Assembly (NCBI RefSeq): GCF_964340395.1
Contig: NC_135568.1
Span: 5,781,079-5,845,078, forward strand
Reading direction: 5' to 3'
Source: Glandiceps talaboti
Lineage: Eukaryota > Hemichordata > Enteropneusta > Spengelidae
Length of the DNA stretch: 64,000 bases
The notes under the pieces are model-generated. The model ran no database searches, was not told where the DNA came from, and saw nothing but the letters and a program-made list of their open reading frames with translations. The stretch's first letter is position 1. Each line of letters opens with the position of its first letter. Position numbers and translations under genes: made by a program. Below are positions 1-13,800 of the stretch, in pieces.

Positions 1-899
1 TAAGCTATATTTATTTCTGAAAAAGGAATGCATTGGGAAATGTAACAAGTCCCTCGTATGTCCAAACCTTTGATTTCCTAGTCAAGAATTTTGACTGATG
101 CTGAGTATTTCTACGTTCAGCATGTACTAACGGCGCAAGAAACTACGGCCGCAGGATGCCTGGTCTCAATAGTAAGAACGACTTCCGTAATATCTCAAAA
201 TAGTGGTAGAGCATTTGTAATAGTAACTGATTTCCGGTGAAGAAAATACATTTATATCACTTCACACAGATCAATTTAATATTCAATTTGTAAGATACAA
301 AAAACCTAAGCCATGGTCGTATATTTGCTTCAAGCTAATAGTATAGATTATTGTTATGATTGAAACAGGTTAAGTTGGCATTGACTTTTCGTGTTAAATA
401 TTCACACCTGAGCACTTAGTATGCTATAACGCATTCAATAAAGTCTTGTGAGCTTCTCACAGTTTTTTGAAAGTCAATATTCTGTTGCAGACATCCTCGT
501 TGTAATGTGCATGTAATGCGTAATCCTACATCTAAGGCGGAAAGGGTGGCTGGTTGACCGAGTCAATCTAGTCATTATAAACCGATAAAGACGCACACAT
601 ATACCATGGCCGTTTGTTTGAATTCCAATTATACATATCAACATTGCTTATGCATTGTTTGATGGCAGAGGATTTGTGCTTTCAATCGCCAGTTTTTATT
701 TCAACAGCTATATCATGACTAAGAGTAAAATATAACATGGCAATTTTAAATTGCTTCCTTGTGTGGTATATATACCGAAATCTAAGGAACTCGTTTTCAG
801 CAGTGAAATTCTGATCCTATGGTAATTCCTGAATTAATGAATACATTATTTTAAAGAATTATTGGAGCGACTCATTAAACTTTCTAACAAGTAAGTTTC
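1..899. other. No gene seen; AT-rich unique DNA
   Basis: No open frame of gene-like length, no protein motif I recognise and no repeat array is visible here. Confidence 0.6.
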
Positions 900-949
900 A
901 ACTCAATTGGTACCGTACAGGTAGAGCACCTGACTAGGTTACCATTTTG
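900..949 (+). repeat. tRNA-like fragment (D arm to anticodon arm)
   Basis: The stretch reads like the 5' half of a tRNA: a box-A-like ACTCAATTGGTA is followed about ten bases later by GGTAGAGCACCTGACT, the usual D-loop to anticodon-stem wording of animal tRNAs. The downstream part does not continue into a good box B (only GGTTACCA is seen) and no acceptor stem can be paired. It is therefore not a functional tRNA gene; a fragment of a tRNA-derived SINE or an old tRNA pseudogene fits better. The assignment is by eye and could be coincidence. Confidence 0.3.
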
Positions 950-3900
950 TATATGTTTCCAAAGACTGTTTTTTAATAACACGTTATCATGCATCAATCA
1001 CCATGACCTTATTCTGGTACGTTTTCCACATCATTAGGGAAATTTGCGTATCATCGCATATAGCTACGCAACAAGATCAGATTTCTGATAATCTCTGAGA
1101 GCCTCGTTATCAGGAAGCGAATGACGGATGCACATTTTGTCATTTTTAGGTCGAAATAATTGAACTTCTGTACGGTATTTAGATGCTTTCTTTGTTTTGC
1201 CTTACCGTGATTAAAATCCCATGTAAGCTGACCTTGACATGCTTGGAATGTGCATGAATGCACATGTAAATTGAGGAGACATAGATAAACAAACTAAAAT
1301 AATATGTTGTAAGTTCCACAAACGTGATATTGCATTGTTTTAGCCAAACACAAAAGATCTCGCACAAGTAGGATACGTCACCCCTCAAGTTTCATTGAAG
1401 GAATTGGAAATATGACAACATGCTGTAAACCTGCTCCATTCACTAAGAACATTTGAAAGCTTAAAAAGCTTATTCAGACTATAAGATTGAAATACGTAAA
1501 ACAAACGTCAATTCGTAATTAAATCATTGCCTATTAGCTTCACAGAAAATTTCCGTATATAGATGCCGACATCTAACTGGCAAATAATTCATGATATACC
1601 TAAAGTCATATCATGTTAACATTTGAGATGAACCTCTTAACCTTCTAGCATAGGAGGATTTGCAGACAGATACAGAAAACCCCAACGTTAATCTTGCCGT
1701 CGTGTTGAACGGGGTGAAACTTTATACTGTCACATGTAGTTGCCATGACATACAGAAAATTGCAATGGAATAGCAAAATAATTAGTCTCTTTAAGCAATG
1801 GAAACCAAACTGAAAACACTGTAGTCATGTTTCAAATTTAACAAGGGATAAAAATTAGCTAATGACAAGAAGAAAGCTGGACGTGCTAACTCTATGCATG
1901 TAGTTGCTTTCCCAAACATCCTTCCGTTAAGGTTAGGAGTGTAGGAACATTAACCTCAGGTAAACCTTCACTCTAAATAGGTGTCGTGAACTTTTTTTTG
2001 CATCTAAATTTGTGAATTGAATATATGCACTGCAACTATGGTTGAGTACTATTTGCTCGAACTCTTTGTTGCTCGTAAAGTATAAAAACACAGGCCTAGG
2101 GGAAAACTTTATAATCAAAAACAAATATCCATTAAAATTGAAATGAGAATAACACAAAATAATTTCGGGTGAAATTCTTTTGTAATCACGAAGATGCCAT
2201 GGGCGATAACTGCCTTCTTTTCATTTCAATCACAACACAGATACGTAAAAAGGAGCAAAGCAAGCGTTTTTTTGACCCATACGTTTATCACAATGTATTT
2301 AAGGTGACTTTGCTATCAAGACCTATTTCAGGATTGAAATTGCATTTGTATGATTAATCGATGTTTACAAAACAGATGCTATTTTTATCAAATCCACGCA
2401 CATGAGTTGAGGGAAACTACCCAATGAGAGGTATCAGTGCTGCACAGAAAATGTTGACATGTAAGTCAATGGTCTAGGAATTCGTAAACAGGAAGTGATA
2501 CTAATAATGAAAGATTCACCTACCTTTAGGCCAGGCTGCTGTAACAATTTCAACGACTCAAATGTTCCTTGCTTCTGGCTTATATCGTTAGCCTCTTCAA
2601 TAACTGTAATTGTATTAGGCTTACCAAATTCCAGTAATAAATCGGTTTACTCGTCGGCAAGCAACTATCACTTCTTGATAAAGATATACTGAAAGTAAGA
2701 GTTAAGACGGATAAGCGTCATAATCTCTCATGTAAAGTTTTCAATTAATATCAAGGACATGTTAAGAAGATGAGAGTGTATTTCTCGCTTGACTATTTTT
2801 ACCAATTTTGATAAATCTGTACACGGCTTTGGTGGTAATTGAAACAAGCCGATTGCGAACGTCGACACATGTGAAAAGACTTGCTCGTTATGTTGTTATT
2901 CTACTTAAAGCATTGGTTGTTTTGACGATGAAAACAAAAAGGTTCTCTTTACCATGACTTGTTTGAATGTGTACATACTGAACACGATCATACATGCAGT
3001 TACCTTAACTATAAATGTGTTAATCAAATGCACAAAATTGTTCGTAGACAAATTTGGCAACAATTTCCGGAATGTTGTTTTTGCACGATTCAATATTTTC
3101 ATATTCTGTGAGTGTCACAAGAACTCCCCCTTGTATATATTGCATCATGACCGATACCACGAGCATGATTTCCCTCATGATTGTTCCTAATGGACAAAGT
3201 AATTTAGAAAAGAACTCTTGATCGACACAGCAATAGGAATCGTTGTATGTTAACAAAGGTGTCACAAGTGTTTTAATAGGCAATGCACGTTTGCTATAGT
3301 CAAACAGACGTATCAAAGGTTATCGATTTAAATTCAGAAGCCTTGAAATGATAATAATGTCTGTTTAAATCACAAAATCTATAATTTGGTCAAGGCAACG
3401 CTGAGTTTCCATAAGATTAAACTTTAATGTGACAAATGACACATGAAAGTAAATGAGTGTGTTTTTCATGTACCGGACAATAATGTGTAACTTTAACTTT
3501 TAATTTATGAGATAGTAATATAATGAATCATTATGTAGTGATGTCACTTTAAGCAGCAGTGAATTAAACGTTGTACAGAGTGACATTATTACCGCATGAA
3601 GATTTATTTCAGGACAGGTTATTGCAAAATCGCCTCTGTTTTGCACCCCAAGTCATACGAGATACAATACTGAATCAAATATTAAATTAGCAAAATATGC
3701 TTTAAAGTTACGAATAAAAATGTTTACCTTATTAATGATGCTTTTATGAACCTAATGTAAAATAACTGATGTTCGATGTTCGTATATGCCAAAAACACAT
3801 GACAAAAAATTAAGTATTCAACTGGTCTACATATTGTAATGATCAAAAGAGATAATCGTAACTCTCTATCAAATGCTTTTATTTGTTAATGTTGCCATGG

Positions 3901-6900
3901 CCCTCCGTGGAATTTTAGGAAAGGATGGGAATGCTTAGTTTTATAATTACTTTGCAACAATTCGTCGTCTATAGCAGTATGATTATTTCCATTGATTAGG
4001 TGAACTTTGTTACGGCCAAAATATGGTTTTACATATATTTGTCAGTAAGAGATATTTTGATGTTGAATTAAATGAACATGATTGAGGTTTGTAAAATGAC
4101 GGCAGTTTAAAATTGCTATTGTCTGTCTGAAAATCATAACTGTATCACGTGTTTTGGGGGACTTGGTTGATGATAAACTTAACATTTCAAATGAAAGACA
4201 AAATCATCACTTCTTCAGGCACTAATTAATTAACTATGAACGTAATTAGAGACATAGGCATTAGTAGAGTTATAGTAAGGACTTCTCTGATTCACACTCA
4301 ATAACGCGTTTAGAATTGGATGGCGCTAATCTTTGAATTTCACTCACTTCTCAACTGTTACAATAGTCTCATATTCCTGGTGTGAAAAGCATGTGTACTT
4401 CTTAGACATGAAAAGATTACTATCCTTGGATAAATATTAGTCATACTTGAAATTAATGTTCCAAATGTAAAGTACACATTCGTTACTATGAATGGATTGG
4501 TTTGTAACGATGAAACACCGATGATTAATTTTCATTGTTAACAGTACGTATTCAAATGTAACGTACATACATACGTCAGCAATGAATGGATAACATACAC
4601 TAAGAAAAGACAGATAAGGTCTTTTTAGATTAAATCGTATGACGTCACAACGAGCTGAAATGTACTTGAATTAGTCGGAAGTTGACACAGGAAATGTTGA
4701 GAATCACCCTGGAAAGAGATGGCAACTTGACTGTTCTGATGTTTATCAAGTATACTTCAGAAGCAAGTACATGTTTCATATACGAATGTAGATATCAATG
4801 ATTATTTGTGATATTAAGCTGTATTTGAGGAATTTCAGTTTAGAATTACACATAACGTACATAATTATAATGCTGATAACCAAACATGTGTATGGTAATA
4901 TCAGATGCATACTAATGATTCATTTAGTGAGAGGCAATACCTTCAGAGTGACTAAATGACAGTATATACATCTTAGTACATACACTAGTGATAATGAAGT
5001 GCAGATGTAGCTTATTGCGTTCAAAACATTTGCATTATTAATCATATCTATAAGAGGCAAATTCATGACAACACTTATTGGTTTGATTTCGTAAAGACAC
5101 CATTGCACATTAAGCTGTAATTTGTATAATTATAGGACTGATTTGCATATTTGGTAGTAATTTTTGATTGGTCCATATGGTGTTGATGTCAACATTTGTA
5201 CATAGCTTTGTACTTCCATAGATGATGTTATTTATATATGTTTAATGCAAAAAGTGTCAAGCCAATATTATCAATTACAACTAATTGCATTCAGAAAAGT
5301 TTTATGATATTATGAGGGATATTGTCACATCCAGTCAAGAGATGGCGCTATATGCACGCCTTCACGCTTCAATGTTTTAACAATGTCCGGCGCAGGCAAA
5401 AGAGGATATTGTCTTTGTGAAGGAGCTCGGTTTGAATGTTATATTCACGTCCTCAAATCAAACAAGTTTTGTTGCACAAGGTTTGTAACCCTGATAGGTT
5501 CAACAGAAGTTGAGAAAAACGTGATAGCTTTGGTAAGACAATCGGTGGGCGAGATGAAGAATTGCATGTGATGTGATATGATATGATGTGATGTGGATAA
5601 CATGTAAATAAAAGTGAACCAAATTTCACCAAGAAGAAAATACAGAAAACTCGCTAGACTCACGTTGTTACACGCATTGGTAAAGTGTTGCTGATGCGAT
5701 GAATGTACTTCTATATTACGTTACTTGGTACTCAAACCTGTTATTCTACCTGTCACCCACGGGATATCTTGCGAATCACGTCTTTCTTTGAAATCGTGAC
5801 TGCCAAAGTATTTAGAGACAGTTACATGTAATAGACTTTAACATCGGACTGTGTGTAAAGTTGGTCATGACGTAATTTAATAAGAAAGCGTATACACACA
5901 AAAGATATAATGGCGCTGTTCGTGGAATTCTAATAGTGCTTTGAAGTTGAGCGTATAGGTTTAGCTATTAGCTTCTATGTAGATGGACACTATTCCTGGT
6001 GAGGATTAGTATACATTTATTTTTATTTTTTACTTCCATAAATATTCCAGGTTTGGTGTTTTCTGCTAGATCTAAGATATTCTGTTTACTTATTGGTTTC
6101 TGCTATGTATTCATGAACTATAACATGTCTAATTAATTGCTTTTCTAACTAAACAACAAACAATTAATCACACGACTTCTTTCCGTTACAAACCATTATA
6201 ATAAGTCAATATGAGGGTATCACGTTTGATATGTCATATACAGGTAATTTATTAGTTATTTAATCATTTAATTTGGTATTCATGAGGCTTAAAGCGGAAC
6301 GCCAATCCAGGAAATAAAGGTGTTCTCATAAACTGTGGGTTCTGGAGGAGAGTAATTTCATAATTTCATGACACATAATATTTAGCACGATTGCCAACAA
6401 ACAACAAATGAAACCTTTGAAATCTTGACATCTATCTTCACTATTGTATTAACAGAGGGTCGTGGCTCTTATCAGACATGAATATGTATTAGATTAGCAA
6501 TATATATTCATGAGTCAAAGTGATGATTACATTCAGATAAAATCATTAATTTGCATTGTTCATCTAATAAATATTCACTTCTGCTAAAACTCGTCAGGCA
6601 AAAGTGGATCACTCTAGAGTTTCAATATCACAGTGTTTGTTTTCAGTCGCATGAAATTTAGGTGATGTGAAATCATAAAATGTCTCTCTAAACAAGGGGA
6701 ACGACATTCTATGTATATACATGTATTTCAATACGTTGGGTTATGACCTCGACACAGAAGAGCTAAGTGATTCTACTTTAGTAATATAAATCAATGTCAC
6801 GTTATTTTGTACTTTAGTTTATTCTCGGGAAAACAGAAGTGTGATAAGAGACTAGAGTTAAAAGCCCAGGAACTGTACTTAGGACTCAATCTGCTAATTA

Positions 6901-6962
6901 AACTGAGTCTGACTAATCGTTTTATTGAACTTACATGTTACTGTTTTAGATATCGAATAACA
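950..6962. other. No gene seen; AT-rich unique DNA
   Basis: About 6 kb without a supported gene. All open frames are below 100 codons, overlap each other on both strands and show no recognisable domain. The only local structure is a short TGATG/TGATA-type low-complexity run at about 5569-5597. Confidence 0.6.
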
Positions 6963-6985
6963 GTATGTATGTATGTATGTATGTA

Positions 6986-7027
<42 letters not shown>

Positions 7028-7038
7028 TGTGGGTGTGT
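6963..7038. repeat. Compound microsatellite (GTAT)n(GT)n
   Basis: About seven GTAT units run directly into about 15 GT units and end in GGGTGTGT variants. It makes an artificial cysteine/valine-rich open frame on the plus strand that should not be read as a gene. Confidence 0.95.
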
Positions 7039-7094
7039 AAGTTCCCTACACCAATAATAAACACCCGGTCCCTTAGTCATTCTACAATCTTAAC

Positions 7095-7212
7095 CGACTA
7101 ACAAACCGACCAACAAACCAACCAACCAACCAACCAACCAACCAAACAAACAAACAAACAACCAAACAAACAAACAAACAAACAAACAAACAAACAAACA
7201 AACAAACAACCA
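7095..7212. repeat. Compound tetranucleotide array (CCAA)n(ACAA)n
   Basis: CCAA units (about 7118-7144) pass into ACAA units (about 7144-7209), with diverged CCAAC/CCGAC copies on both edges. The minus strand reads as a repetitive CLFV/GWLV open frame, which is an artefact of the array. Confidence 0.93.
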
Positions 7213-7465
7213 CTCATCCAGTCAACCAACAAGGCAGGCAGCCATCCAACTAACCGACATCTAACCAATAATATAAATATATACAGCTCTAAATTCCAGC
7301 CAAATCTCCTGTTTGAAGTGGCGCTGAATGGCGAGACCACACCATACGACGTGTTAAACAAATGGGTTTTGAAACAAGCCAGGCTAGCTATAGGTCTGTC
7401 AAATCTCAAATGGAAGTGAATTCCTGTGTTTTGTAGTAACATGCGTTGATTTAAGGTAGCCTTCA

Positions 7466-7935
7466 GTAATAACAGGTGGGAAGGGGGCATTTTACAAATT
7501 GGTTCTCAGGGAGGGTCTATTATTTTAGAAAATGGAATTGTGGGAAGGTCACATCTTACATGGCCTCCCATCACCTCTACCACTGTCATATCCTACCACT
7601 ACACTTACAGCCATACCGTGAATCAGTTGTTATTTGTGGTGTGACTAGAGGCATGGGTGTCACAGAAGTGAAAGGGGCACAGCACTGCAATGACATCACA
7701 CAAATTCACTGTGGTGATAGTAGTAGGGAACAATGGATACCTATATAATTATCAAAAGTGATGGGAGCTGTGGGATAGAGTCATTAACATTGATTCTGAG
7801 GCTCATGTCCCTTTCCACATCTGACAGTATTTTTAACCAATGCTTTTGAAATAACAGGGGGAAGGTCATGATTTACGTAAAAGAAAGCGAGGAGGGTGAA
7901 ATCGGGGATGGTCATATTTTACATAACAGACTGGA
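7466..7935. repeat. Scattered G-rich motif copies, GGGAAGGTCAT..TTTAC type
   Basis: Two clusters carry the same wording. The first (about 7468-7565) has three loose units: GTGGGAAGGGGGCATTTTAC, GGGAGGGTCTATTATTTTAG and GTGGGAAGGTCACATCTTAC. The second (about 7851-7935) has GGGGAAGGTCATGATTTACG and GGGGATGGTCATATTTTACA. Both clusters are introduced by ATAACAGG. This is a diverged repeat, either an old minisatellite-like family or fragments of one element. No coding function is suggested by it. Confidence 0.5.
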
Positions 7936-10541
7936 TTTAACCCGACCCTCCTTTAATAATTATCGAAGGCTCTCTTAAGCAGATTCTTGTTTCCGTTTCT
8001 GGAACGTAGAGTTTGACTGTTTATGGCTGGAGGACATCACATATGTAAACTGAGGTCAGGTGATGAAAAGCTTTATATGTTAGCAGTATTACTTTGTAGT
8101 CAATCCTGAATCAAACTGGCACTCACATAGGCTAAATGAGGATTGCAGAAACATATTTACGAGTACTGATCCTTGCACTGTATGTTCAGCATGCTATAGT
8201 AAGTATATGAGGAAAGTATTTCGTTACAGTGATCACGCTTAAATGTCAGGATTGCATGGAGCGTCGTTAGTGATATACTGTGTGATAAATCCAATGTGGC
8301 GGGCAAAGATGTATATAGAGTCATTTACATCAATTTCTGGCGTGCTGGTTAAACATGTGGGTATTATCAAAGGTTACGGCAATGCCACGATATGATGTAA
8401 CTTTGAATGCGTAAAGACCGATAGCGTCAGGTAAAGGTCAAAGTTTATCTTAACAAGTGTGTCGTTCAATTATGACCTGATGCAATCTTGGGATTTCTTG
8501 TCATTAAGTTGTAAGTTGTCATGGATACATGCCTCAATTGAACATATGGCAGTTGAAGGTGAAACGGGATGAGAAAATTAGGTGAGCATAATTATTATAT
8601 GCATAATGATGAAACAGCAAATTTTTGAAGACAAATGGATTTCCTAAGAGGGGAAATGTAAATTGTAAACAACATCCCAAAACAAGTCCCAAAGCTTCGT
8701 ACAAAATGATCTCAAATTCCTGTGATGATGTTCGGATATGAATCACGTGGTTATGGTTTAGTGAGAACTGACGTTGTGATAGACCGAGCGTCATATAAGA
8801 TAGTCCGACTGACAGTTGTTACAAATTGTCTTCGAAAATCACAACACCTTTGCTGTAAATCATTACAGTATAAAGAACTTGGTTGCCATAGGAACATTAA
8901 TCTATTTCAACTATAAGTTACATCGATTTGATTTGATCGTAAACGATATAGCAAATCAAATGTCCGAAAGCTATTTGGCACCAGGTGGGCCATATTGCTA
9001 TAGTGTACAATCTGTCATAATTGCTTTTTTCCGTTCAGCGTGGGTATGGTCATTTCATTAAACAATTGTGGCTTATAATAGTGAGATAAGCATGCTATTA
9101 CCTTGAGTGCGAACACAAACTTTAACAAATCCAAATATTAACACTCTATCATCACCTTAATTACCGACAAGACAGTGCGTATGTTATTTTCAGTGCTAGG
9201 TAATTTTAAACAAGCTTTTAAACCTCTGATCGATAAAAGTGTATTTTATATCCGCCGCTAAAAGGTATACTATGTATCCCTACACGATATGAAACGTTTG
9301 AACAAAAAATTACAATGTTACCTTACATACATAAGTAAAATGTTCACTTTATAACTATAAATACTTCAGTTTCGCTTTTACGATATTAACTTTCATTTCT
9401 CTAATTATTTTTTTTCCAGTCACGCTATCAAAATGAAACTTCATCGGTCTTTCATATTTATGGCTATATGTTGCTGGATATAGGATACCATAGATAAATT
9501 TTCATTCATTAAATGTATACATGGCTGAATTATAAATAACCGATAATTATTATTCAGTAGTAATTAAATAACCTGAATGAGAACTATGGAATGTAATTAA
9601 TATTTGTTTATTTTCAAATGAGATAAAAAAGGAACTTTAAGAATCTGAAGGTAGAACGACTAGGCAATTGACAATGAGGGTATGACGTAGGCGCTTGGTC
9701 AAATAATAACAAAGTTGACCTTTAAGCAGGAATACCTCAAACTACGTCACCACTGGGATTGCATGGGTTGACTATATCATTAAACAACCAACCGGATCGA
9801 TCCACATTATTTTAATAGAGCAAACTGTGCTTCCGATGCATTTGCAGATAATCAAAACGATTAGTTTGTGGCGAATTCAGTTACCTTCATTTGAATCATT
9901 AGGAACAAATACCTTTACAGAAAGTTTTGCAAAGTAGTCATGGAGTAATGTAATTGGATGCATAGGATAAACAGCTGTTCATAAGTTTAATCATGTCACC
10001 AAAGAGATAAATGTGAATTTAGTTCATCCTGTGTTAATAACAGTCGTTTCGTCAGTTCATTGTGTTACATGCAGTTCTTATTCAAGATACTACTGTACTA
10101 ACGAAGGTAGTCAACCAAGTCTGAATGTAAGGGTTGTAGAAAGGACTGCCATTTATATCTCAAAAAAGCAATATGGGTTTTCGGTCCGAACACTATCTAA
10201 TGTCAACTACGTTTCATAATATCAAGAAATTACTAAAAAGAAAGGTCCCAACGTGCAAAAACGACATTCCACCGACATTATGAATTAGGGATTTGAATGC
10301 TAAATCTTCGATTATTTCACAATATAGGGATGTTTTCATTTTTAAATTTAGAAAAAGAAAACATGTAACCTGTAAAAGTGCATAGAGGTTTGAGGGAGCC
10401 AAGTGAGGATGGATACGCGAGGGGGTTTGCCCTGGAGATTTAATAAGGACTAAAAGTATGCTTTCTAATGCTATTTTAACAGGTCGAGGTAGTACAAATA
10501 CGAGGTACAATTTGAATCAAAACTAAAGTTTTATCTAAATT
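7936..10541. other. No gene seen; unique DNA
   Basis: Only short overlapping open frames below 100 codons and no motif or repeat array were noticed. Confidence 0.55.
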
Positions 10542-10589
10542 TGTGTGTGTGGGGGGGGGGGTGGGGGTGGGGGGGTGGTGGTGGTGGTT
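10542..10589 (+). repeat. G-run / GGT low-complexity tract
   Basis: A GT run leads into a run of about 11 G, then G5, G7 and several GGT units on the plus strand. It contains at least four G-tracts of three or more separated by single T residues, so it has strong G-quadruplex potential. It is the most strand-asymmetric tract in the window. Confidence 0.9.
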
Positions 10590-10674
10590 AAACCCCTACT
10601 ATTTGCTATACCCTGTACATGCTAAAAGTGTATCCTTTCTCATAGAGTGTGAGCACAATAAATTATTCCTTTCC

Positions 10675-10812
10675 AGAGGACCACCTCCGTACGGCCGTCT
10701 ATAGGAGTTGCCTTCCCCAGGTGGCTGTGGAGTGCTGCATGCTGCCCGATAGGTGATTTGTCTAGGCTGATAGGGCTTGGTGATGGTTGTGTCGACTGTG
10801 CGAATATTTTAG
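10675..10812. other. Small GC-rich island, possible repeat fragment
   Basis: This stretch is visibly richer in G and C than its surroundings (for example GGACCACCTCCGTACGGCCG and CCCCAGGTGGCTGTGGAGTG). No long open frame spans it on either strand. On the minus strand a short frame (STATWGRQLL, then a stop, then TAVRRWSSGK) suggests a decayed coding piece, but I do not recognise it. It may be a fragment of a GC-richer mobile element or of a 3' UTR. Confidence 0.35.
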
Positions 10813-13800
10813 TGGTTTGAAGGATGCTTTCTTTAAAGGTATGTAAGGAGGATTATATACACGCCAAACAAGCGATATCACGAATGTTAAGAATGAAAAC
10901 ACTTGTGACTATTCTAGTTGTTGCACCCCGAATTTTCATATGTCGTACAATATTGATATATTTATTATGTGACGTTTTTAATGATCTGGATAAATTCTCA
11001 TAACATTATATTGAATTTACTTTGATGCACGTCACTTCTTCTCGTTAGCTTCCCTTGTCTCATTATGTCAAACTTCTCAAACACAATTTCTAATACTTAG
11101 AACTAAAATATATTCTATGACCTGTGGCTGTTCGCTGTTGTTTCGATACGCATTCGTTGTATTGTAAGCTGCCTAACTAGAGCCACTGAGTGTATCACCA
11201 CCTTACACGTATTTCAAATGCTGCAACATAATTTAATAGCAATGTTGACAATTTGCTACAATTGACTTAGAGATCAAATAGCATTGAATGTAATGTCATC
11301 TGTATCCCTTAACAACATCAACATCTGTGACACCGCGGAGACAAAACAATTCTACCTGATGACATGTACGGAATTCGTCCGACATTTACAAATACAGAAG
11401 TACTATAAACACATGGATATTGGAGTTAGTATAAACGTTACAACAGCCTAGGTCCCGTGTTCAAATCATATGTATGACGTCAATGATATGCATTTTTGAA
11501 AATGTTTTAAGCATCTAAACCATCCAAACCGTGGGAAATGGAACTTTCTGTTGAATGTACACTGAATACATAGTCGTATGGTTCTCATTAAACATTAATT
11601 CGCGTGAATAAAAACAAACGTGTATGCAAATAAATAAAACCAAGGTTCTAATAAAGTTTGATAAGGATAACTCAATGGAAACATAAATGATTAAAAAAAA
11701 CAAAGTCAACAATTTTGTAGAAAAAACTGCTTTTTTACAGATGTATACCAAGCCTTTTTGAATACTCAATAATATTTTCGTCGATCTATTGTAGATCAGC
11801 AATAATAAAATAACTTCATGATACCAAAAGAATAAATATGAAAACTTGTTCGTTCCTTGTCTTGCTAAAATATAAATTTCAAGTCTTTTTCGCAGTCAAT
11901 CAGGCGTTAGTGTTCATAAAGTGCCTAGGAAGGAAACAATCAACTAGATCCTCTTGAGAATCCTTTCTTAACTACATCAAGCAAATAGACGTACTTAAGT
12001 AAGATTTTAGAGAGATTAAACTCTTAATAGATCGGTAAAGACTATGTGTAATAGTAAAGCTCGGTAAATATGTCAGTTACGGTTCGGAACCCTTAAAACC
12101 GAACATAAAGATTTTTATAGTGCAATCATCGAGGGACTTAAAAATCATTTGAGGACTTTTTGTTATGCGAGTTATTTTCAGTATGGTTACGTATAAGTTA
12201 ATTTCCGCGATGGTTCAGTTTACATTATTAGCGGTTTCCAATCCTTGCGACAATGCCCTTAAGCTTTGTTTGGCTAAAAATGAAATGCAATTCAGAATGT
12301 TCCGTTCACTGATCAGATTGGGATTAGCTAAATTGTTTAACGCATTTGTTTCAGATTAAGTAAATCCATACAGTTGTTACTTGTCTATCACATTCAATGT
12401 GTGTAAAATTAACATTTGTTTAATAGACCCCACAACATGGTACGTTTGTGTCCATTATATATGAATTTGTACATCAGAAATCTAGTCAAATTGACACGCT
12501 ATAGTACATATATAAACGCTGTCGTGGTGCTGCAAGGGTAGTATGAACTGTTTCCATAGGAACATAGATCATAACTCATTATACTGGTAATGTATACAGA
12601 ATTGAAGGCAATGTTTTACCTTGATATATGTGTATTAACTACAAACAAATCCCGGAAAATGTTAGGAATACTCGTTAAAAAGAATGGCATAACTTGACCA
12701 ATGTTTCTTAGGGTAACTGCATACATACATCTGTGCAAATACCAACGTCAAAGTTTATAATAATATATAATCACTTAACCTTAAGTGAAGCTCCTAAAGT
12801 GTTTATCACTACTCAGTCATCACATGATAATATGCCATCGCCAAGAACCCATATAGGAATGTCTACAATTAGATGTAACGATTTTATTCTGGGTTCTGAG
12901 ACACATCTCAATCACCGACAAAGGATGTATAATTTCGCCGATGAATGATTGGGGATATCTGTTCCTGTTTCTTTAAATACTTTTATAGAATTAAATATAT
13001 ACAATAAATGGCTGATAAAAACAAAATTGATAAAAACAAAATATGTTTATAGTATCAGAAAAGGAAAGGTGTTTATATCTGGAAGAATTTTGATACAGTC
13101 AAATGTCATTTCGCCTTAGAATTTTACCAGATGGTGTATTGCAGATATCTAAACTAAGACATGATATGTCTGGAATCAGGAAGGCTCAGAGGTAGGGATT
13201 AACATAGAAATCGATTTGTTAAAAGGTTTGCTGATTTGAAATCGAATTCTGTCTTTAGAATAACACCTCTGAGTCTACGAAGAACTAAATTAGAGTTAAT
13301 ATTTTCCTTGAAGCTGACACGTGATTTCCAAACTGCGGTTTGAAAAATTGGTTTGTTAAATAGATAAAGTCAATAACAAGTATTTTTGTTGAATATCAAG
13401 AGTCCAAGTGTTACACATCTACTTAAAGTTACATCTAAACATCTATTCATTTCCATGTTATGTCAATGATCGTATTGTTTATACTAATAATAAGTATTGA
13501 TATTTCAAAAGAAGTGTTTACATTTTAAGTTAGATTGGTACATTTGAAGTGTAGGTGCTGGAAAACTGTTATTATTAAGTACAATGGTAAACTTACATGC
13601 CTGCATATAGGAATAAGGCATAACAAGATTGAAAGTTGGTTTGAGTAAGGAAGGGAACATTAAGGACTCGGGAATCATATCAGGTTTTGTTTTCATAATC
13701 TAACCTAACTGTTTCCAATCTAGTACTCACACAAGTACTAATACCACTATCGAAAACAGACAAGTTTATGTGTATACATTCTATATAATACCATACATGT

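Noticed and set aside
4638-4648. TGACGTCA CRE-like site
   Set aside because: A single 8-base word with no promoter or gene nearby; expected by chance in a window this size.
7098-7490. 130-codon minus-strand frame with CLFV/GWLV repeats
   Set aside because: Most of it is the CCAA/ACAA array; the rest lies in a G-rich repeat motif.
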